From NCBI GenBank assembly GCA_965658375.1, contig CBFHSD010000080.1, positions 1 through 7,074 of the forward strand: DNA of 7,074 bases, given 5' to 3'. The notes under the pieces are model-generated. The model ran no database searches. It was not told the origin of the DNA and saw nothing but the letters and a program-made list of their open reading frames with translations. Of this stretch, positions 1-4,939 are shown one piece after another. Source of the stretch: CBFHSD01 sp965658375. GTDB lineage: Bacteria > Bacteroidota > Bacteroidia > Flavobacteriales_G > Salibacteraceae. How positions within the stretch are numbered: position 1 is the first letter of the stretch; each line of letters starts with the position of its first letter. The position numbers and the translations under genes were made by a program.

Positions 1-235
1 GATGGCCAGCCATACGTTTAGAGATCCTAAAGTAGGGGAGTTCTTTAATGAAAACTACATTAACCTAAAAGTAGATATGGAAAGAGGTATTGGACCTAAA
101 ATGGCTAGTAAATACGGTGTTACTGCTTATCCAACCTTACTCATTATTGATGAAGGTGGCAACTTGATGTCTAAAACCATTGGCTTTCAAAATGCCGATC
201 AATTGATTAAATTTGGGAAGAAGTACGAAAAGTAA
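1..235 (+). CDS. Thioredoxin-fold protein, C-terminal part (5' end outside window)
   Basis: This is the last 77 or so residues of a thioredoxin-like domain whose start lies to the left of the window. The ATG at position 2 is almost certainly an internal methionine, because it falls where related proteins continue directly from the CxxC active site (pattern CxxCKxMxxxxFxDPxVxxFxNxNF). Visible features are the helix with F-R-D-P-K-V, the strand I-N-L-K-V-D, a helix ending K-Y-G-V, and the conserved cis-proline segment AYPTLLIID (Pro44 counting from position 2), followed by D-E-G-G-N and a closing helix. In this family (thioredoxin_7/DsbD-gamma-like) the protein is a disulfide reductase or a redox-active periplasmic protein. 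The active-site cysteines and any signal peptide are outside the window, so catalytic ability and location cannot be judged. It is followed by a 140-bp gap, so it probably ends its own transcript. Confidence 0.85.
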   Translation, partial: MASHTFRDPKVGEFFNENYINLKVDMERGIGPKMASKYGVTAYPTLLIIDEGGNLMSKTIGFQNADQLIKFGKKYEK

Positions 236-244
236 ATCGTACAA

Positions 245-266
245 AAAACGACTCACAATTCGTTTT
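245..266 (+). terminator. Weak AT-rich hairpin after the thioredoxin-fold gene
   Basis: AAAACGA (245-251) and TCGTTTT (260-266) are perfectly complementary around an 8-base loop, starting 10 bases after the stop codon. The stem is GC-poor, so it would be a weak intrinsic terminator at best. The same left arm, extended to AAAAAACGA (243-251), can also pair with TCGTTTTTT at 331-339. Confidence 0.3.
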
Positions 267-343
267 AGTTACTCATTGGCGGGATCTCTAGAAGACTATA
301 TCATTGATTAGTTGACGGTTATCTCTCAGTTCGTTTTTTTTCT

Positions 344-351
344 TACTTTCG
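344..351 (+). promoter_or_regulatory. Possible -7 element for the 126-aa gene
   Basis: TACTTTCG matches the Bacteroidota -7 consensus TAnnTTTG at all but one fixed position. It lies 24 bases before the ATG at 376, which would give a leader of roughly 15-20 bases. No clear TTG-type -33 element is seen about 20 bases upstream, so support is weak. Confidence 0.3.
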
Positions 352-375
352 CCCGCCTCAAAATAAACTTCTTAT

Positions 376-756
376 ATGTTATCACAGTCAAGAAAAGACA
401 CACTCCTACGTAAATTGGTTTCGAAAGCAAAATCAAACGGAGCACAAGAGTTGAAGGGACGCGTTGTAAACGATCCTCTAAAACAACCTTTGATGTTCAA
501 TGGTTCTGCAAAAAAGTTTGAGCCGGATTTGATTGAAACAGTAAAAGATGGAGGTGTAAACCTTTATCAAATAGAAACATCTGTAAGAGAATCAGAAATC
601 ACAGACCATATTGCTAAGTGGATTTTATTTAGTTCGTACGCGAAAAGACATCACGGTGAATTTTACCTTTATGTACCAACCAAAAAGTTGGAACACGTGA
701 AAGAACTTCTTTCAAGAAAGTTAATTTCAGCCCACGTGTTTGAAATAGAGAAATAA
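376..756 (+). CDS. Uncharacterised 126-aa protein with PD-(D/E)XK-nuclease-like core
   Basis: I do not recognise a named gene; it resembles small conserved hypothetical proteins of Bacteroidota. It has no signal peptide or membrane segment and is rich in basic residues, so it is probably cytosolic. A basic N-terminal helix (residues 5-21) is followed by F-E-P-D-L-I-E (48-54), a turn, and the strand L-Y-Q-I-E-T (63-68). It then has a helix K-W-I-L-F-S-S-Y-A-K (81-90), the strand E-F-Y-L-Y-V-P (95-101), and a C-terminal helix and strand. The order helix, PD, strand with E, helix, strand is the core layout of the PD-(D/E)XK nuclease and Holliday-junction-resolvase fold. However, the expected lysine two residues after E67 is Ser69. 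Lys81 or Lys90 could substitute, as happens in some families with a migrated lysine, or the protein may be inactive. The ATG start is the first in frame and fits the short leader. It stands alone, followed by a terminator. The nuclease reading is an inference. Confidence 0.8.
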   Translation: MLSQSRKDTLLRKLVSKAKSNGAQELKGRVVNDPLKQPLMFNGSAKKFEPDLIETVKDGGVNLYQIETSVRESEITDHIAKWILFSSYAKRHHGEFYLYVPTKKLEHVKELLSRKLISAHVFEIEK

Positions 757-779
757 GAAACAGATTCTTGTTAAAAGGA

Positions 780-805
780 AGCTCCGAGAAATCGGGGCTT
801 TTTTT
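780..805 (+). terminator. Intrinsic terminator after the 126-aa gene, shared with the convergent gene
   Basis: The stem is AGCTCCGA (780-787) with TCGGGGCT (792-799): eight pairs including one T-G wobble, closed by a GAAA tetraloop (788-791). It is followed by a T run at 799-805. It starts 24 bases after the stop at 756. On the minus strand the same stem is followed by CCTTTTAA, so it may also act weakly for the convergent TPR-like gene, whose TAA (806-804) is built partly from the T run. Confidence 0.85.
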
Positions 806-1322
806 ATATCCTTTTCAATTGATCTTTCATCATTTTGATCTGGTCATTCAATAGACCTTTGGTATCCTCTTTCTTAGCTTGGCTCAGCCAATTGGTAGCT
901 TCTCGCTTTCTTCTTTTTGCAGCAGCTACACCAGCTAAATTCAATTTTGCCATAGCGCGGTCATGTTCCATGCGCAATCCGAGTGATAGAGCCTTTTTGA
1001 ACATGCCTTCCGATTTACCCATTTCCCTTGACTGGCTCATTACCAATCCCATTAAATAATAATAGTAAGCTGTTTGACTCTTTAGCATCAATTCTGGCTT
1101 GTCTATTTTGTCTAACCACTTTTTGGTTTTTACAAAGTCTTGTTTTCTCAATGCAAGAAAGGCTAAAAGCATTACCTCGTTGAACCATACCGTAGCTAAA
1201 ACAATTCCTGTAATAAGGAGTAAAAATATGCCATTGCCAATTTCGCCTTCCACAAACTGGTATACTGCAAAAAGAAAAACCAAAGCCGTAAGTACAAAGC
1301 GCGTTACTTTAGAAAACCACAT
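804..1322 (-). CDS. Small membrane-anchored TPR-like protein
   Basis: This is a 172-aa protein with two closely spaced hydrophobic segments at about residues 9-24 and 29-47, joined by an acidic turn (E-G-E-I-G-N). The remainder is helical and looks like degenerate tetratricopeptide repeats at about 49-81, 82-115 and 120-151. Repeat-like features include Y-Y-Y-Y-L-M-G-L at 86-93, A/G at small-residue positions, and the helix pair around F108-K-K-A-L-S-L-G. The soluble part is very basic (K-R-R-K-R at 136-140), which by the positive-inside rule suggests a membrane hairpin with the TPR domain in the cytoplasm. TPR domains generally serve as protein-binding scaffolds; no partner is indicated here and I recognise no named gene. 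It is transcribed alone, divergently from the M13 peptidase gene, and its 3' end runs into a shared terminator. The start ATG (1322-1320) is supported by a good -7 motif just upstream. Confidence 0.8.
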   Translation of the reverse strand: MWFSKVTRFVLTALVFLFAVYQFVEGEIGNGIFLLLITGIVLATVWFNEVMLLAFLALRKQDFVKTKKWLDKIDKPELMLKSQTAYYYYLMGLVMSQSREMGKSEGMFKKALSLGLRMEHDRAMAKLNLAGVAAAKRRKREATNWLSQAKKEDTKGLLNDQIKMMKDQLKRI

Positions 1323-1343
1323 ATCTTCTCAAATTTTGGAGGG

Positions 1344-1351
1344 CAAATGTA
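1344..1351 (-). promoter_or_regulatory. -7 element for the TPR-like gene
   Basis: Read on the minus strand the sequence is TACATTTG, an exact match to the Bacteroidota -7 consensus TAnnTTTG. It ends 21 bases before the ATG, so transcription would begin roughly 12-16 bases ahead of the start codon. No convincing TTG -33 element is present at the usual distance. Confidence 0.5.
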
Positions 1352-1401
1352 TAATGTCATCTTTAAAAAGGAAGTATAAAGAACCAATAATCCGAGTTTA
1401 C

Positions 1402-1431
1402 TTTGAAGCTAGCAAAGAATAGATACTTTTG
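1402..1431 (+). promoter_or_regulatory. Promoter of the M13 peptidase gene
   Basis: TTTG at 1402-1405 and TACTTTTG at 1424-1431 match the Bacteroidota -33 (TTTG) and -7 (TAnnTTTG) elements, with an 18-base spacer. The predicted transcription start is near 1437-1440, about 12-15 bases before the ATG at 1452. This favours that ATG over the in-frame TTG at 1443, which would have almost no leader. Confidence 0.6.
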
Positions 1432-1451
1432 AAGCTCTTAAATTGAATACT

Positions 1452-3494
1452 ATGAATTGGAAACTACTACTTACAAGCGGTTGTTTAACCGTAGGATTGA
1501 TGAGCGCATGTTCAACGTCAGAAACGACAGAAACAGCGCCAATGGCTTCAAATGCTTTTGACACAAGCGCATTGGATCTTTCTGTTGATCCGTGTGATGA
1601 CTTTTTTCATTATGCTTCTGGTGGATGGATCAGCGAAAATCCTATTCCTAGTACTGAGGCGAGATGGGGTAGATTCAACGAATTGATTGAGTCAAATAAT
1701 GAAAAGCTTCAGACAATTTTAGATAGTATTTCTTCGAGTGAAACGTCCGAGAAAGGATCTCATGTACAATTGGTTGGTGACCTATACCATTCTGGTATGG
1801 ACTCAGCTGCTATCGAGGCCTTAGGCAAAGCGCCATTGCAAAAATATGTTGACCTTCTTAACGAAGTAACAACTCTTGCTGATTTAGATGAAGTGTGGGC
1901 CTCCTACGCATTGGCAGGTATTGATAAGCCTTTTTCAGGTTATGTATATGCCGATCAGAAGAGCTCATCAGACTATGCATTCTATGTGTCGCAAAGCGGA
2001 TTGGGTTTGCCAGACAGAGATTATTACTTTCCAACAACTGAAAATGGGAGAGAGATTCTAGAGGCATACAAAATTCATGTGAAGAACCAGTTCATGAACT
2101 TAGGTATGGATGCGGAGCAAGCACAACTAAAAATGGAAAGAGCTGTGAATATTGAAACAGCACTTGCTGAGCAGATGTATACCCGCGTAGAGAATAGAGA
2201 TCCTCACAGCACTTATAACAAAGTTTCTGCAGATGAATTTGTGGGAGCTATGAACAACTTCGATTTTGAAAGCTTTTACAGAGTGAACCATATCAGAGTA
2301 GACTCAATCATTGTTCGCCAGCCAGAATACTTGGCAGCTTTGAACAACTTAATTGAATCAACACCAATTGAAACTTGGAATGCTTATAACCAATGGAAAT
2401 TGCTGAACTCGTTTGCACCTTACTTGAGCAGTGATTTTGTGAATGAGAATTTTGCTTTTTATGGCAAAAAGTTGAGTGGTCAAAATGAGATGAAGCCACG
2501 TTGGAAGAGAGTATTGAGTTCTATGGGCGGATTGAATGAGCAAATAGGAAGATTATTTGTAGCTGAACATTTCTCTCCAGAATCAAAAGCTGCTGTAGAA
2601 CAAATGGTAGAAGATTTAAGAGCTGCGTTTAGGGTAAGAATTCAAAACTTGGCTTGGATGAGTGATGAAACAAAGGTGAAAGCAGAAGAGAAATTGGATG
2701 CCTTTACTTACAAAATTGGTTATCCAGACCAATGGAAAGAGTATAAAGACCTTGCCATTACCAGTGATAGTTACTTGGCTAATTTGGTTGCTTTACGTAG
2801 CTACAAGAGAAGAGAAAACCTTGCTAAATACGGAACCAAAGTAGACAAAAGCGAGTGGGGCATGGGTGCGCACATTGTCAACGCGTATTACAATCCATTA
2901 AATAACGAAGTTGTTTTCCCAGCCGGTATTTTGCAGCCTCCGTTCTACAGTCCAGATGCAGACGATGCTATTAATTATGGTGGAATTGGTGGTGTAATCG
3001 GTCATGAGTTCACTCATGGTTTTGATGACAAAGGAAGCTTATACGATGCCGAAGGGAATCTAAACAACTGGTGGACAGAAGAAGACAGCACAAAGTTTGC
3101 TGCTTTGGTGAACAAAGTAATTGATCAGTACAGTGGTTACGAAGCTTTAGATAGCGTTTATGTGAACGGTGATCTTACTGTTGGTGAAAACATTGCTGAC
3201 TTTGGCGGTATCACTTTAGCATACTACGCTTACAAAAAGAAGAAAGGAGACAAAGAAGTAGCAGACATTGATGGGTTGACAGATTACCAACGTGTATTCT
3301 TAGGTTGGGCTCAGGTATGGCAGTCTACAGCTACTCCGGCTTACACACTAAGACAAGTAGCTACCGATCCTCATTCGCCAGCTCCTTTCCGTGTAAACGG
3401 ACCAATGAGCAATATGGACGAGTTTGAACAAGCATGGGGTTGTGAATCAGGAGTGATGATGCGTGCAAAAGAAGACCGCATTGTAATTTGGTAG
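1452..3494 (+). CDS. pepO: M13 family zinc metallopeptidase, lipoprotein (neprilysin/PepO type)
   Basis: This is a complete 680-aa member of peptidase family M13, a zinc endopeptidase that cuts oligopeptides outside the cytoplasm. The leader has Lys4, a hydrophobic stretch and a lipobox-like L-M-S-A-C, so Cys20 is probably lipidated and the enzyme anchored in the outer or inner membrane. The N-terminal domain opens with D-P-C-D-D-F-F-H-Y-A-S-G-G-W (from about residue 46), the usual M13 start. The catalytic domain shows the substrate-binding NAYY (477-480), then N-P-L-N-N-E-V-V-F-P-A-G. It has the zinc motif HEFTH (His518, Glu519, His522) and E-N-I-A-D (third ligand Glu579, Asp583). Near the C-terminus F-R-V-N-G (Arg647) is the expected carboxylate-binding arginine. 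All key residues are present, so it should be active. It ends R-I-V-I-W rather than the CxxW of mammalian neprilysin. A TTG start at 1443 would add three residues. The gene is transcribed alone, with its own promoter and terminator. The symbol is a family-level assignment. Confidence 0.95.
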   Translation: MNWKLLLTSGCLTVGLMSACSTSETTETAPMASNAFDTSALDLSVDPCDDFFHYASGGWISENPIPSTEARWGRFNELIESNNEKLQTILDSISSSETSEKGSHVQLVGDLYHSGMDSAAIEALGKAPLQKYVDLLNEVTTLADLDEVWASYALAGIDKPFSGYVYADQKSSSDYAFYVSQSGLGLPDRDYYFPTTENGREILEAYKIHVKNQFMNLGMDAEQAQLKMERAVNIETALAEQMYTRVENRDPHSTYNKVSADEFVGAMNNFDFESFYRVNHIRVDSIIVRQPEYLAALNNLIESTPIETWNAYNQWKLLNSFAPYLSSDFVNENFAFYGKKLSGQNEMKPRWKRVLSSMGGLNEQIGRLFVAEHFSPESKAAVEQMVEDLRAAFRVRIQNLAWMSDETKVKAEEKLDAFTYKIGYPDQWKEYKDLAITSDSYLANLVALRSYKRRENLAKYGTKVDKSEWGMGAHIVNAYYNPLNNEVVFPAGILQPPFYSPDADDAINYGGIGGVIGHEFTHGFDDKGSLYDAEGNLNNWWTEEDSTKFAALVNKVIDQYSGYEALDSVYVNGDLTVGENIADFGGITLAYYAYKKKKGDKEVADIDGLTDYQRVFLGWAQVWQSTATPAYTLRQVATDPHSPAPFRVNGPMSNMDEFEQAWGCESGVMMRAKEDRIVIW

Positions 3495-3515
3495 AACACC
3501 ACACATTAGAATAAG

Positions 3516-3548
3516 AAAAAGCCCTCGTCAATTGACGAGGGTTTTTTT
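3516..3548. terminator. Bidirectional intrinsic terminator, perfect palindrome
   Basis: CCCTCGTCAA (3522-3531) is followed directly by its exact reverse complement (3532-3541), flanked by five A's (3516-3520) and seven T's (3542-3548). In RNA it would form a GC-rich stem with a small AATT loop and a U run on either strand. It lies 21 bases after the M13 stop and 26 bases beyond the 3' end of the convergent lipoprotein gene, so it serves both. Confidence 0.92.
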
Positions 3549-3574
3549 GCGTCTTTAAAAGATGAGTTTAACCC

Positions 3575-4219
3575 TTAACAGGTTTGATGGAAGTAGGCGT
3601 AGGCCTCCCCATTCCAATAGAGTAGTCCACCACCGAGGTTAGAAACCAAGATGTTAATTGAGGCGTTCTCTATGAGCAACTCACCTTTAGGGCCAGTTCC
3701 AGTTTCTTCTAACAGTCCCGCTTCGTTTATTTTCAAACGGTTTATTTTCCAAATGTCATAATAGTCGAAATGATCTACCAAGCCATTTACAGGCAATTCG
3801 CCTGCACCTAAAATAAACACCTCATTGTCTTCTCCATGAATGATGGCAATGCCAAGCTTTCCATTTTCGTTGTGCTGAATAGGTAGGGCAACATCCATGC
3901 TTCCACCACCATTAAAGTCAGCTTCTAGGTAAATTGGGTTCCAACGTGCATCCAAGGCGTAATGTTTTCCAATTTCGAGATCCTCATTCCAAAAGCCTTC
4001 CTTAATCACCCAATTGGGTAAACGTTCTAGCCAATAGTAAGCGTTTTCGTTTGCTCTTACTTTTTTGTCAAGAAAGATCGTGTCATGTATTGCAAGTGTT
4101 TTGGTAACAGTATCATGCACCACAACAATTTTTTCTTCTGGAATAGGTGTTGTGCAGCTTCCAAGCAAAAGCAGACTACATGCAAAACCTAGCGATACAT
4201 GACGTAAGCGAGCGATCAC
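3575..4219 (-). CDS. Uncharacterised lipoprotein with D-x-N-G-G-G-x-x-D loop
   Basis: This 214-aa protein has a basic N-terminus (R4, R6, H7), a hydrophobic core and the lipobox L-G-S-C, predicting lipidation at Cys22 and an envelope location. A short hydrophilic linker follows (about 23-55). The body contains L-E-A-D-F-N-G-G-G-S-M-D-V-A-L (99-111), which resembles the calcium loop of FG-GAP/VCBS-type repeats (DxNxDGxxD) but has Gly105 where an Asp is usual. It then has strands such as G-I-A-I-I-H-G and F-I-L-G-A-G and ends with G-G-G-L-L-Y-W-N-G. It reads like a conserved Bacteroidota hypothetical family; I know no function for it. The start is GTG (4219-4217), overlapping the TGA of the upstream gene as GTGA, so translation is probably coupled. 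I see no alternative ATG before the leader. It is the second gene of a two-gene operon. Confidence 0.82.
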   Translation of the reverse strand: MIARLRHVSLGFACSLLLLGSCTTPIPEEKIVVVHDTVTKTLAIHDTIFLDKKVRANENAYYWLERLPNWVIKEGFWNEDLEIGKHYALDARWNPIYLEADFNGGGSMDVALPIQHNENGKLGIAIIHGEDNEVFILGAGELPVNGLVDHFDYYDIWKINRLKINEAGLLEETGTGPKGELLIENASINILVSNLGGGLLYWNGEAYAYFHQTC

Positions 4220-4692
4220 GCTGGCCAGTTGATGGTATCTTCATCTAAAAAGAAAGGACCCATCTGAATCTCAGTCAACTCATCTTCATTGAACCAAAAG
4301 TTCATTTCCAATTCAGCTGAGTACATCAACTCGTGTTTAGGCTCTTCTTCTTCCGTCCAATCTTCGTATTCAAGGTCTTTGACAGACTGCTCTTTCAAAA
4401 GTGTTTTTAGTGCTTCTTTGTCAATGCCTACGAGCGACTTTCCGTTCAATGTAGCGTCCTCAGAGCTGGTAGCCATGGTAATGAGTTTTCCATCTTCTTC
4501 TTCATCAAAAGCCAAAGAAAGCTCTAGTTCATCATAATGCCAGTTCTCAATCACTTCGGCAGTATCATCGCCATAAGCGTCTCTCTCTTTCTCTGTAGGT
4601 TCGCCTAAAATGGCGTGAACATCTTCCTTTTGCATTCCGAAAAGAATACTTCCTATTCCTTTACCTGCTGCTATTGTGTTATTTTGTGACAT
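4216..4692 (-). CDS. Very acidic 158-aa protein of unknown function
   Basis: This soluble protein has no signal peptide or membrane segment. I count 41 Asp+Glu against 11 Lys+Arg, including runs such as D-E-E-E-D (63-67) and E-E-E-E. The N-terminus G-K-G-I-G-S-I-L-F-G-M-Q-K-E-D-V-H-A-I-L-G-E-P (10-32) has the 'I-x-F-G-M-x-x-x-x-V-x-x-x-L-G-x-P' pattern seen in BamE/SmpA-like and related small alpha/beta proteins. The rest alternates predicted strands (for example E-L-E-L-S-L-A-F and E-L-E-M-N-F-W-F) and ends F-F-L-D-E-D-T-I-N-W-P-A. A leaderless BamE-like fold plus strong acidity is also reminiscent of small immunity or anti-toxin proteins, but no toxin gene is adjacent, so I assign no function. 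It is the first gene of an operon with the downstream lipoprotein (4-base overlap) and is divergent from priA. Confidence 0.8.
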   Translation of the reverse strand: MSQNNTIAAGKGIGSILFGMQKEDVHAILGEPTEKERDAYGDDTAEVIENWHYDELELSLAFDEEEDGKLITMATSSEDATLNGKSLVGIDKEALKTLLKEQSVKDLEYEDWTEEEEPKHELMYSAELEMNFWFNEDELTEIQMGPFFLDEDTINWPA

Positions 4693-4708
4693 GCGTTATT
4701 CTTTTGTG

Positions 4709-4716
4709 CAAAGAAA
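4709..4716 (-). promoter_or_regulatory. Possible -7 element for the acidic-protein/lipoprotein operon
   Basis: On the minus strand this reads TTTCTTTG, one mismatch from TAnnTTTG, 16 bases before the ATG at 4692. No clear -33 TTG element is seen upstream, so this is tentative. Confidence 0.3.
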
Positions 4717-4925
4717 CTGAAATGTACTGAGTTACACGCTAGAAAAGAATGATTGTTACCGTATGATTTACACTCAAGGTTAAGGCCTGTAGAACCGACT
4801 TTTTAAATTATTAAGTTGAATCGAAGTGCTCACTCTTTTCCGCATACCTCATTCGAAGTTTTTACTGCGTGAATAACTTCAAACCGCACTACAAATTCTC
4901 ACTTTTATCCCTCTTTTAGCTAGTG

Positions 4926-4933
4926 TACCTTTG
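4926..4933 (+). promoter_or_regulatory. -7 element of priA, very close to the start codon
   Basis: TACCTTTG is an exact match to the Bacteroidota -7 consensus TAnnTTTG and ends only six bases before the ATG at 4940. With the usual spacing, transcription would start at about 4938-4941, giving a leaderless or near-leaderless mRNA. A -33 TTG is not evident; a T-rich stretch (4903-4906) sits at about the right place. Confidence 0.5.
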
Positions 4934-4939
4934 CCGCAT

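Larger units (their letters stand above)
236..375. other. Intergenic region between thioredoxin-fold gene and 126-aa gene
   Basis: This 140-bp AT-rich gap has no ORF of note. It holds the weak hairpin at 245-266, a second copy of the TTCGTTTT block ending in an eight-T run (330-341), and a near-match to the -7 promoter motif at 344-351 ahead of the next gene. Confidence 0.5.
4693..4939. other. Divergent intergenic region before priA
   Basis: This 247-bp gap separates the minus-strand operon from priA. Apart from the two promoter-like elements at its ends I see only short imperfect inverted repeats: GAAGTT (4855-4860) with AACTTC (4875-4880), and GGTT (4778-4781) with AACC (4793-4796). There is no coding sequence, tRNA or recognisable riboswitch. 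Confidence 0.5.

Noticed and set aside
1099..1422. A 107-aa open frame on the plus strand opposite the TPR-like gene
   Set aside because: It lies antisense to a gene with clear membrane and helical-repeat structure, continues through the divergent promoter region, and its product has no recognisable domain.
1443..1451. TTG start for the M13 peptidase, three codons upstream
   Set aside because: It would leave only about five bases after the predicted transcription start and adds nothing to the lipoprotein leader; ATG at 1452 fits better.
4289..4537. An 82-aa serine-rich open frame on the plus strand
   Set aside because: Its serine runs are the antisense reading of the Glu/Asp codons of the acidic protein gene (GAA/GAG read as TTC/CTC and shifted), so it is a composition artefact.
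4216..4692. Calling the acidic protein an immunity protein of a polymorphic toxin
   Set aside because: Only the acidity and general fold pattern suggest it; there is no toxin, secretion signal partner or immunity gene cluster in the window.
4778..4804. Hairpin GGTT/AACC followed by a T run, resembling a terminator
   Set aside because: The stem is only four pairs and no plus-strand gene ends before it, so it is probably chance.
4855..4880. Inverted repeat GAAGTT/AACTTC upstream of priA as a possible operator
   Set aside because: It has six-base arms with a 14-base spacer in AT-rich DNA and no second copy or known regulator match, which is not enough to call a site.
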